Assembly: GCA_937907305.1 (NCBI GenBank)
Contig: CALERQ010000183.1
Span: forward strand, 1-9,325
Reading direction: 5' to 3'
Length of the DNA: 9,325 bases
DNA from: an uncultured Clostridia bacterium
Lineage (GTDB): Bacteria > Bacillota > Clostridia > Oscillospirales > Ruminococcaceae
Positions 1 through 5,221 of the stretch are shown piece after piece. A program made the translations under genes and the position numbers. The notes under the pieces were generated by a model that saw only the letters and a program-made list of their open reading frames with translations, was not told the origin of the DNA and searched no databases. How positions within the stretch are numbered: the stretch's first letter is position 1; each line of letters opens with the position of its first letter.

Positions 1-70
1 CGGGCGATAAAATCCTACACTGAGGTGACATCACCTAAGACCAGCGCGTCTGCCATTCCGCCACTCCCGC
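1..70 (-). tRNA. tRNA-Leu (anticodon UAG), 5' half only, then divergent
   Basis: Read on the minus strand from 70, the sequence has the 5' half of a class II leucine tRNA: acceptor strand GCGGGAG (70-64), UG at positions 8-9, a D arm with the GCG/CGC stem around GGAATGGCAGA, then anticodon stem CTGGT (44-40) and loop CTTAGGT (39-33), giving anticodon TAG. A promoter lies just upstream. After the anticodon loop the expected ACCAG strand is missing. The next bases (32-1) do not pair with CTGGT and show no T-arm or long variable arm, although enough sequence remains to include part of them. They instead form a small hairpin that includes the loop end (23-36). The gene may contain an intron, be broken, or be an artefact of a contig end. 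The identity of the 5' half is fairly sure; the state of the whole gene is not. Confidence 0.65.
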
Positions 71-84
71 AGGGAACAACCCCT

Positions 85-114
85 ATCTTACCACGAAAGG
101 GGCTTCTCTGTCAA
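85..114 (-). promoter_or_regulatory. Promoter of the tRNA-Leu gene
   Basis: On the minus strand, a perfect -35 box TTGACA (114-109) is followed by an 18-nt spacer and a -10 box TAAGAT (90-85). Transcription would start about 5-10 nt before the mature tRNA 5' end at 70. Such near-consensus promoters are typical of stable RNA genes. Its presence suggests the tRNA is separately transcribed rather than a silent fragment. Confidence 0.65.
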
Positions 115-129
115 ATTCCCGGCGACGAA

Positions 130-241
130 GGAGGTTGGGCGCTGGCTTTGCGGCGGTTCGACAGGCATCAGCCCGCCTGCGCTTCGCTCCAACGGGCAAC
201 AGCCTGCCTTCACCTGCCGCTTTGCCATCCTCCCAACCTCC
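130..241. repeat. 112-nt nested hairpin between GNAT gene and tRNA
   Basis: The two halves pair in register over the whole length. Helices: 130-139 with 232-241 (10 bp), 144-146 with 224-226, 150-154 with 216-220, 162-166 with 202-206, and 171-175 with 193-197. They are separated by roughly symmetric internal loops, such as TTT opposite TTT and ATCA opposite AACA. The apex (176-192) holds a small GCTTCGC hairpin. No T-run follows on either strand, so it is not an ordinary intrinsic terminator. It starts 18 nt past the acetyltransferase stop codon and ends just before the tRNA promoter. It could be a structured RNA, an mRNA 3'-end stabiliser, or a MITE-like palindromic mobile repeat. The sequence alone cannot decide. 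Confidence 0.6.
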
Positions 242-258
242 CCCGCCGCCTTGAGGGA

Positions 259-1026
259 TCATCCGGTAAAAACCGTCACTTCACTTATTTTTTGGAACCC
301 CAGCCCGGCGTAGAAGCTCTCCCGGTGGGCCTCACAGGCCACCAGCGGGATGAGATTCTTCTCCCGCAGCCACCCGGCGCAGTGGTACACCACCGCCCGG
401 CCATAGCCCTGCCCCTCGTATTCCGGCAGCGTCGCCACATAGCTGATCTGCCCGTACCGGGTGCCGCAGTCGGTCACCGCCGCCGCGGAAACAGTCTTCC
501 CATCCAGCTCCAGCGTTACGGTGTGGCCCACCCGGCGGCGCTCCGCCAGATGCAGATTCACCACCGCCGCTTCATATTGGGCAGGGGAGACCTCCCCCAC
601 CGCCCGGTTGCAGTCGGCCACCGCGGTCGCCGTATGGGTGCGGTACTCCGCCTCCGGCAGAGAGAATCCCACCCCCTCCGGCAGCTCCATCACCGCCAGA
701 GATAAGCCTGCCTCCCCGGTTTTCTCCCGCCACAGGGCGGCCAGGGTCGGGCATAGCATCACCCAGCCCTCCTGCCGCCATTGCAGAAAGTCCGCGATCT
801 CCGCCGCCGCTTCGGGGCAAAAGGCGCTGGCCCACAGGGCGTGCCCCTTTTGCAGGATGACCCCCTTCGGGGTCCGGTCCCGCAGCCCCTCGTAAACGCC
901 CCAGAACTCATAAATGAGTCCCATGCCGCAGCATCGCGCCGCCGATTCCACCATCGTGGCCAGCAGCGGCTCGCCGGGCAGGTCCCGCAGCCGCCGGTCG
1001 TCGTAGCTCAGGCCCCTTATCATCAC
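259..1026 (-). CDS. GNAT family N-acetyltransferase
   Basis: Encodes 255 residues. The C-terminal part (about 140-255) is a GNAT acetyltransferase domain that transfers an acetyl group from acetyl-CoA. Motif A is visible as VATLPEYEGQGYGRA (197-211) with the Q-x-x-G-x-G/A-type acetyl-CoA pyrophosphate loop EGQGYG, and motif B as ESFYAGLGF (236-244). The first ~135 residues have no motif I can name and may be a second, degenerate GNAT-like half, as in two-domain GNAT proteins. The substrate is unknown. It is the last gene of the peptidase operon. The start is either GTG at 1026, 10 nt after a GGAGG at 1041-1037, or ATG at 1023, which overlaps the upstream stop as TGATG. Both imply translational coupling. 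No signal peptide or membrane segment is seen, so it should be cytoplasmic. Confidence 0.85.
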   Translation of the reverse strand: MMIRGLSYDDRRLRDLPGEPLLATMVESAARCCGMGLIYEFWGVYEGLRDRTPKGVILQKGHALWASAFCPEAAAEIADFLQWRQEGWVMLCPTLAALWREKTGEAGLSLAVMELPEGVGFSLPEAEYRTHTATAVADCNRAVGEVSPAQYEAAVVNLHLAERRRVGHTVTLELDGKTVSAAAVTDCGTRYGQISYVATLPEYEGQGYGRAVVYHCAGWLREKNLIPLVACEAHRESFYAGLGFQKISEVTVFTG

Positions 1027-2054
1027 AGCGCCAGCGCCTCCGGCAGCAGCCGCAGCAGCTCCAGCGTGTTTTCAATGTCCCGTTCATCGGCCACGCACGC
1101 CGGGGAATGCAGGTACCGGCTGGGAATGGAAATCGCCAGCACCTCGCTGCCGCCCGCGGCGGTCATCAGGCTGCGGCTCTCATTGCCGCCGCACACCGCT
1201 TCCTTGGTCTGGTTGGGGATGTTATGCGCGTCCGCCAGTGCCCGCACCTTTTTATACAGGTCGTAGGTGTATATGGTGCCCCGGTCCATAAAGGATACCA
1301 CCGGCCCATTGCCCAGGCGGCACACCTTTTTCTCCTCCGGTACCCCGGCCAGGTCGCCCGCCGTGGTGGTCTCCACCGCTATCGCGATGTCGGGCCGCAG
1401 GGTGTAGGCAGCGGTCTTGCCGCCAAAGCAGCCCACCTCCTCCTGCACCGTAAAGGAGAAGCAGCAGTCGCAGGGCAGCTCCTCCCGGATCATCGCCAGC
1501 AGCATGGCGCAGCCGGCCCGGTCATCCAGCGCGCGGCCGGCCACCTTGCCCTCTCCGTAGTGCACCACCGGCCCGGTAAAGGTCACCATATCGCCCAGGG
1601 CCACCAGCTTTTCGGCGTCGGCCTTGTCCCTGGCGCCAATGTCGATCTTCATACCGCTGATCTTACCGGGGTCGCTGCTCTCCTTGCCCTCGCACAGGTG
1701 CACCGGCTTGCAGCCCACCATTCCGGGGATGGCGTCATCGCCCACCAGCACCATACGGCCGCCGGTCACTTCCGGCTGCACGCCGCCCACCGGCGCGAAG
1801 GAAAGGAAGCCCTTCTCATCAATGTTGGTGATAATAAATCCCACCTCATCCATATGGGCGGAAAGCTGCAATACCTTTCTGGCAGGGTTCTTGCCCTTTT
1901 TGTGCACCAGCAGGTTGCCCAGCGGGTCCACTTCATACTCCGCGTGGCCCTTTATCTGTTCAATAAGATACTCCCGGACAGCGGCTTCCCGACCGCTGGG
2001 GCCGCGCAGGGCGCACAGGGTCTCAATATCCTTCCACAGCTGTTCGTATTTCAT
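1023..2054 (-). CDS. M42 family metallopeptidase (second of pair)
   Basis: Encodes 343 residues, the usual length for M42 peptidases (family often annotated as glutamyl aminopeptidase, FrvX or 'endoglucanase M'). These are cytoplasmic di-metal aminopeptidases that trim peptides and generally form TET dodecamers. Expected ligands are visible: His67 in SAHMDE, bridging Asp177 in ALDDR, catalytic/ligand pair Glu205-Glu206 in VQEEVG, Glu228 in AVETTT and His316 in YLHSPA. The fourth position is Glu here but Asp in the upstream paralogue. The ATG is 1 nt after the upstream stop (TAACATG), with a GGAGG inside the upstream gene's 3' end about 9 nt before it, so the two are co-translated. The stop overlaps the start of the acetyltransferase gene. 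Substrate preference cannot be read from sequence. Confidence 0.93.
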   Translation of the reverse strand: MKYEQLWKDIETLCALRGPSGREAAVREYLIEQIKGHAEYEVDPLGNLLVHKKGKNPARKVLQLSAHMDEVGFIITNIDEKGFLSFAPVGGVQPEVTGGRMVLVGDDAIPGMVGCKPVHLCEGKESSDPGKISGMKIDIGARDKADAEKLVALGDMVTFTGPVVHYGEGKVAGRALDDRAGCAMLLAMIREELPCDCCFSFTVQEEVGCFGGKTAAYTLRPDIAIAVETTTAGDLAGVPEEKKVCRLGNGPVVSFMDRGTIYTYDLYKKVRALADAHNIPNQTKEAVCGGNESRSLMTAAGGSEVLAISIPSRYLHSPACVADERDIENTLELLRLLPEALAL

Positions 2055-2055
2055 G

Positions 2056-3087
2056 TTAAAAGCCCTCCTTTGCCGCCAGCGCCATCAGCCGGGCGGTGTT
2101 TGCCGCGTCCTCGGGGTCAATGGTCTCGGCTACGGTATGCATGCTTCGCAGCGGGATCGAAAGCAGCGCCATCTTAATGCCCCGTCCGGCAGTGGCCAGC
2201 TCGTCAGCGTCGGTGCCGGTGCGGCCACCCATCGGCTCGTGCTGCAGTGGAATGTTGTTTTCCTCGGCCAGCTTTTTCAGCTTCAGGGTAAAGTCCCGGT
2301 TCAGGGTGGGAGCGTAGCCCAGCATGGTGCCGCCGCCCAGGGGGCTGGTTTTCTCCGGCGCGCAGCCAAAGCCGTCGCCAAAGCTTACATCCACCGCGAT
2401 GGCATAGTCCGGCTGGGTGGTAAAGCCGCCGGTCTCGGCGCCCTGGCCGCCCACTTCCTCCATGGAGGACAGCAGCACCGTTACCTTGCAGTCCGGCTTT
2501 TCGGCCGCTATTTCTTCGGCCGCCGCTATCACCGCCGCGCAGCCGATGCGGTCATCCAGAGCAGGTCCCGCCAGCCGCTTATTCAGCAGCTCCACCGGCT
2601 TCGCCGCAAAGGTCACTATATCGCCGGGCGCAAAAAGCTTTGCCGCCGTCTCGGCGGTAAACCCGGTATCGATCAGCAGGTTCTCTATCTTGATGGAATG
2701 GTCGCTGCCATCCCCCGCCAGGTGGGGCGGTACCGAGGTGATAATGCCGGGATAATTGCCCTCCGCCGCGTGAATGACCACCGGGGTGGCCGGCAGCCAG
2801 CGGGCGTCTATCCCGCCAATTTTGCTAAAGCGCAAAAAGCCTTCCTCCACCCGCGTCACAATAAACCCGATCTGGTCGAGATGGGCCTCCAGCAGCAGGT
2901 GGGGCGCGCCCTCTTTCCCCTCATTAATGCAGCACAGCAGGCTGCCCAGCGGGGTGCGCTTCACCTTTCCCATCGGGGAGAGCAGCTCCTTGGCGGCGGC
3001 ATAGGCAGCGCACTCCCGGCCGCTGGGGCCGGGGGCTTCGCACAGCTTTCTCGCGGCTGCCGCTATTCTTTCGGTCGTGATATTCAT
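2056..3087 (-). CDS. M42 family metallopeptidase (first of pair)
   Basis: Encodes 343 residues and is a complete M42 di-metal aminopeptidase. Visible landmarks are PGPSGRE (19-25), His69 in EAHLDQ, bridging Asp178 in ALDDR, Glu210-Glu211 in SSMEEVGGQGA, Asp233 in AVDVSF and His317 in SMHTVAETI. All five metal ligands and the catalytic Glu are in place. It would act in the cytoplasm on short peptides, probably as a TET-type dodecamer. It is the first gene of a three-gene operon. The ATG at 3087 follows AAGGAGGAACACC, an ideal ribosome site. The paralogue downstream has the same length but is clearly diverged, so this is an old duplication or two subfamilies placed side by side. The exact substrate is unknown. 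Confidence 0.94.
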   Translation of the reverse strand: MNITTERIAAAARKLCEAPGPSGRECAAYAAAKELLSPMGKVKRTPLGSLLCCINEGKEGAPHLLLEAHLDQIGFIVTRVEEGFLRFSKIGGIDARWLPATPVVIHAAEGNYPGIITSVPPHLAGDGSDHSIKIENLLIDTGFTAETAAKLFAPGDIVTFAAKPVELLNKRLAGPALDDRIGCAAVIAAAEEIAAEKPDCKVTVLLSSMEEVGGQGAETGGFTTQPDYAIAVDVSFGDGFGCAPEKTSPLGGGTMLGYAPTLNRDFTLKLKKLAEENNIPLQHEPMGGRTGTDADELATAGRGIKMALLSIPLRSMHTVAETIDPEDAANTARLMALAAKEGF

Positions 3088-3112
3088 GGTGTTCCTCCTT
3101 TTTTACGCCCCA

Positions 3113-3140
3113 ATCATACCCTGTACGGGGTATGAGTAAA
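3113..3140 (-). promoter_or_regulatory. Promoter of the M42 peptidase operon with overlapping palindromic operator
   Basis: On the minus strand, -35-like TTTACT (3140-3135) and -10 TATGAT (3118-3113) are separated by 16 nt, about 20 nt before the ribosome site. A palindrome, CATACCC/GGGTATG at 3115-3121 and 3128-3134, fills the spacer and runs into the -10 box. A protein bound there would block RNA polymerase. The G-tract dyad resembles sites of metal- or drug-responsive regulators such as CsoR or MerR types, but no regulator gene is present to support that. The boxes are seen; the regulation is inferred. Confidence 0.5.
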
Positions 3141-3162
3141 GCTCCTGCTTATTCATCTGCTA

Positions 3163-3362
3163 AAAATCCGGGTCCCTTTCTGGAACAAATCCAGCAAACC
3201 GCAAAAGCGGTAAACGGAATTTCCGCTTACCCATGCGTTAAGATCCGGGCCCTCTTCTGGGGCAGCTCCAACAGATCGCCAAAACGGCAAACCGAGTTTC
3301 GGTCTGCGCAAGCGCCCAAAATCTGCGTCCCGCCCCGGGATAGCCCCAGCTGACCCCGGGAA
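3163..3362. repeat. Degenerate 77-78 nt tandem repeats with small hairpins
   Basis: Unit 1 (3163-3239) and unit 2 (3240-3317) align along their full length, starting AAAATCCGGG and AAGATCCGGG. A third, more diverged copy starts AAAATCTGCG at 3318, and the opening motif AAAATCCGGG recurs at 3383. Unit 1 contains three small stems: CTGGA/TCCAG (3180-3194), ACCGC-AAAA-GCGGT, and CGGA-ATT-TCCG. Unit 2 keeps the same positions with different bases, for example GCC-AAAA-CGGC and ACCGA-GTT-TCGGT. Paired changes suggest that structure, not coding, is conserved. A minus-strand frame across it has no known domain and is probably an artefact. The block lies between murD and the peptidase operon promoter. 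Confidence 0.55.
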
Positions 3363-3382
3363 GCGTTTTTTCTGGCCCCTGC

Positions 3383-3402
3383 AAAATCCGGGCACCGGCC
3401 CG
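3383..3402 (-). terminator. Possible weak intrinsic terminator after murD
   Basis: On the minus strand a stem CGGGC-CGGT-GCCCG (3402-3389) is followed by GATTTTGC, giving four Ts. It lies about 120 nt past the murD stop, after two stronger hairpins that lack a T-run. The stem is short and the T-tract poor, so this is only a candidate. Confidence 0.25.
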
Positions 3403-3408
3403 CCGGGC

Positions 3409-3490
3409 GCTCCGGCTGCGCCGGAGCCGACAGCGGCCCAGCCGCCGTCGAAACCGTCCTGCGGACGGTTTGCCCTGCGGGCCTTCCGGC
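3409..3490. repeat. Hairpin array with TGC loops after murD
   Basis: Three plus-strand stems close on the same TGC loop: GCTCCGGC/GCCGGAGC (3409-3427), AAACCGTCC/GGACGGTTT (3451-3471) and GCCC/GGGC (3472-3482). In the murD transcript these read as C(GCA)G triloops. No T-run follows directly. The array sits 34-115 nt past the murD stop and could protect or help end the murD mRNA. The same style of hairpin occurs in the murD leader. Confidence 0.6.
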
Positions 3491-3523
3491 GCCCTTCGCA
3501 AAATTCCCTTCCGCCTTTCGGCC

Positions 3524-4918
3524 TCACTTCAATTCATTCACCAGCGCCTTGTAGTGCCGTCCCCGCACCTCAAAGTTCGGGTAGCAGTCAAAGCTGGCGG
3601 AAGCCGGCGAAAGCGAAACGATATCTCCGGCCTTGGCAAGCTCATGGGCGATCGCCACCGCCTCCTCCAGTGTGGCCGCCCGCTGCAGCACCAGGCCGCT
3701 TTCGGCATAGCCGGGATGAGAGACCACGGCCTTTTCTATCTTATCCGCCGTCGCCCCGGTCAGGATCAGCGCCTTGACATGCTCCAGCACCGGCCCGGCC
3801 AGCGGGGTGTAGTCCAGGTGCTTATCATATCCCCCGGCTATGATGATGAGCTTCTGGTCAAAGCTTTCCAGCCCGGCAATGGTGCGGGTGGGGCTGGTGG
3901 CAATGGAATCGTTGTACCAGCGCACCCCGTCCAGCTCCCGCACAAACTCTATGCGGTGCTCCACCCCGGGGAAGGTGTTTGCCACCCGCCGAATGACCTC
4001 CGGGGGAACCAGCCCCCACACCGCCGCGATGGCCGTCAGCATATTTTCCACATTGTGCAGCCCCGGTATTTTTATTTCACTCATCGCAAAGAGAGGGATA
4101 TCCCCCTTGCCGTCGGTGTAGTGCAGGGTGCCCGTTTCATCCAGCCACGCGCCCCGCTCCACCGGGTGCCGCCGGCTGAACCACCGGCAGTCGCCCCGCA
4201 CCTCCGCCGCAAAGCCAGCGGTCGTGGGGCAGTCCGCGTTCAGCACCGTGGCGGTAAAGGCCCCCTGGTGCAGGAAAATGTTTTTCTTGGCGGCAATGTA
4301 CTCCTCCATCGTCCCATGCACATCCAGATGATTTGGGGTCACATTGGTCACCACCGCTATTTCCGGGCTCTGCCGCATCGAAAGCAGCTGGAACGAGGAA
4401 AGCTCCACCACCGCCATATCGTCCGGCTTTACGCTTTCCAGCTCCGGGAACAGCGCCCGTCCGATGTTACCGCCTAAATGCACTGTTTTGCCGCTTTGCC
4501 GCAGCATCTCAGCGATCAGGCTGGTGGTCGTCGTTTTGCCGTCGCTGCCCGTCACCCCTATGATGAGACAGGGGCAGCACTGCATAAAGAGTTCCAGTTC
4601 GCTGGTGACAGCGCTGCCCGCTTTCATCAGCTCCTTCAGCCGCGGGTGGTTAAAATACATCCCCGGCGTGCGGAAGATCACATCGCCCCGCAGCTTTTCC
4701 AGGTAGTCCTCCCCGGTGATGAATTTTACCCCCATGGCGGCCAGCTCTTTTGCCGCTTCGCCCAGTTCCTCCGGGCTCTTCTTATCGTAGATGGTCACCT
4801 TCATGCCCTTTTGGGCCAGCAGCTTTGCCACCGGCCGGTGGCTCACCCCCAGCCCGATGAGCGCGATCTCTTTTCCCTGCAGCTCCGCGAATACGGTCGC
4901 CGCCGTCAGTTTCTGCAT
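3524..4918 (-). CDS. murD: UDP-N-acetylmuramoyl-L-alanine--D-glutamate ligase
   Basis: Encodes 464 residues, the normal MurD length. MurD is a cytoplasmic ATP-dependent Mur ligase that adds D-glutamate to UDP-MurNAc-L-Ala in peptidoglycan precursor synthesis. The N-terminal Rossmann-like domain has GLGVSHRPVAKLL (22-34). The central ATPase domain has the P-loop GVTGSDGKTTT (121-131), GGNIG (149-153), ELSSFQL (172-178), TPNHLD (194-199) and the AAKKNIF lysine site (209-215). HNVEN (288-292) leads to the C-terminal ligand domain with HRIEF (321-325), WYNDSIATSP (334-343), GGYDKHLDY (362-370) and LSPASASFD (436-444). The SPA(C/S)ASFD ending is a MurD signature separating it from MurC, MurE and MurF. 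The ATG at 4918 follows GAGGAGG with 6 nt spacing. It sits alone here with its own promoter, not inside a division and cell wall cluster. Confidence 0.97.
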   Translation of the reverse strand: MQKLTAATVFAELQGKEIALIGLGVSHRPVAKLLAQKGMKVTIYDKKSPEELGEAAKELAAMGVKFITGEDYLEKLRGDVIFRTPGMYFNHPRLKELMKAGSAVTSELELFMQCCPCLIIGVTGSDGKTTTTSLIAEMLRQSGKTVHLGGNIGRALFPELESVKPDDMAVVELSSFQLLSMRQSPEIAVVTNVTPNHLDVHGTMEEYIAAKKNIFLHQGAFTATVLNADCPTTAGFAAEVRGDCRWFSRRHPVERGAWLDETGTLHYTDGKGDIPLFAMSEIKIPGLHNVENMLTAIAAVWGLVPPEVIRRVANTFPGVEHRIEFVRELDGVRWYNDSIATSPTRTIAGLESFDQKLIIIAGGYDKHLDYTPLAGPVLEHVKALILTGATADKIEKAVVSHPGYAESGLVLQRAATLEEAVAIAHELAKAGDIVSLSPASASFDCYPNFEVRGRHYKALVNELK

Positions 4919-4920
4919 GG

Positions 4921-4970
4921 TTTTCCTCCTCGGCAGGTTTTCCCGGGACGCGGGCCTTCCGGCCGCCCGG
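4921..4970. repeat. Degenerate direct repeat, copy 1 (includes murD ribosome site)
   Basis: The plus-strand run starting TTTTCCTCCTCGGCAGG and passing through CCCGGG to GGCCGCCC realigns with 5145-5193 with a few small gaps. On the minus strand this copy supplies the murD Shine-Dalgarno GAGGAGG. The pair brackets the murD promoter and leader about 224 bp apart. Confidence 0.45.
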
Positions 4971-5045
4971 CAAAGGCTTCGCCTTTTGCCGGCCCCCTGC
5001 GGGGGCCGGTTCGGCGGGCCTGCGGCCCGCCGGCCGGGCGGCCGG
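4951..5045. repeat. Overlapping GC-rich hairpins in the murD leader
   Basis: Four stems run in a row: CCGGCAAAGGC-TTC-GCCTTTTGCCGG (4967-4992, one extra T), a 9-bp stem with loop TGC (4989-5009), another 9-bp stem with loop TGC (5012-5032), and CCGGCC-GGGC-GGCCGG (5030-5045). The first and second share CCGG at 4989-4992, and the third and fourth share 5030-5032, so neighbours cannot form fully together. All lie between the predicted murD start of transcription (~5071) and its ATG, making a structured leader of about 150 nt. No leader peptide or known riboswitch is recognised. Confidence 0.6.
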
Positions 5046-5077
5046 CACTCCCTGCGCCTTCACAAATTTCTGCCCCT

Positions 5078-5106
5078 ATTATATCCCACATTTCCGGGTT
5101 CTGCAA
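5078..5106 (-). promoter_or_regulatory. Promoter of murD
   Basis: On the minus strand a perfect -10 TATAAT (5083-5078) lies 17 nt after TTGCAG (5106-5101). The short AT-rich patch stands out in a very GC-rich gap. It gives murD its own transcript, although read-through from mfd is also possible because no clear terminator lies between them. Confidence 0.6.
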
Positions 5107-5144
5107 TCGGTTTTGGGCGGCAGCATCGCCCGGCTGGCCCCCAA

Positions 5145-5193
5145 TTTTCCTCGGCAGGATCCCGGGGACCCGGACCGCACGGCCGGCCGCCCC
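5145..5193. repeat. Degenerate direct repeat, copy 2 (after mfd stop)
   Basis: TTTTCCTCGGCAGG at 5145-5158, followed by CCCGGGG, ACCCGGACC and GGCCGGCCGCCC, mirrors 4921-4970 in the same orientation. It contains a vestige of the murD ribosome-site region but no gene start follows it. It lies 29-77 nt past the mfd stop. Confidence 0.45.
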
Positions 5194-5221
5194 TTGGCTC
5201 CCCTCGGGCCGACCCTCCGTT

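Noticed and set aside
1107..3135. Long plus-strand frames opposite the M42 genes
   Set aside because: They mirror well-supported peptidase genes, lack ribosome sites and domains, and are explained by codon bias.
3333..3371. CCCGGG...CCCGGG stem followed by a T-run on the plus strand as a terminator
   Set aside because: No plus-strand gene ends here, the stem is only 6 bp with a long loop, and the T-run starts several bases after it.
3163..3390. CRISPR array
   Set aside because: The period is 77-78 nt with similarity along whole units. There are no short identical repeats separated by unique spacers, and no cas genes.
3153..3527. Minus-strand frame of 124 codons between murD and the peptidases
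   Set aside because: It translates the tandem repeats and hairpins. The conserved signal is stem pairing, and there is no ribosome site or known domain.
4782..5063. Minus-strand GTG-started frame of 93 codons in the murD leader
   Set aside because: It overlaps the murD start out of frame, passes through the hairpins, and has a composition typical of GC-rich noise.
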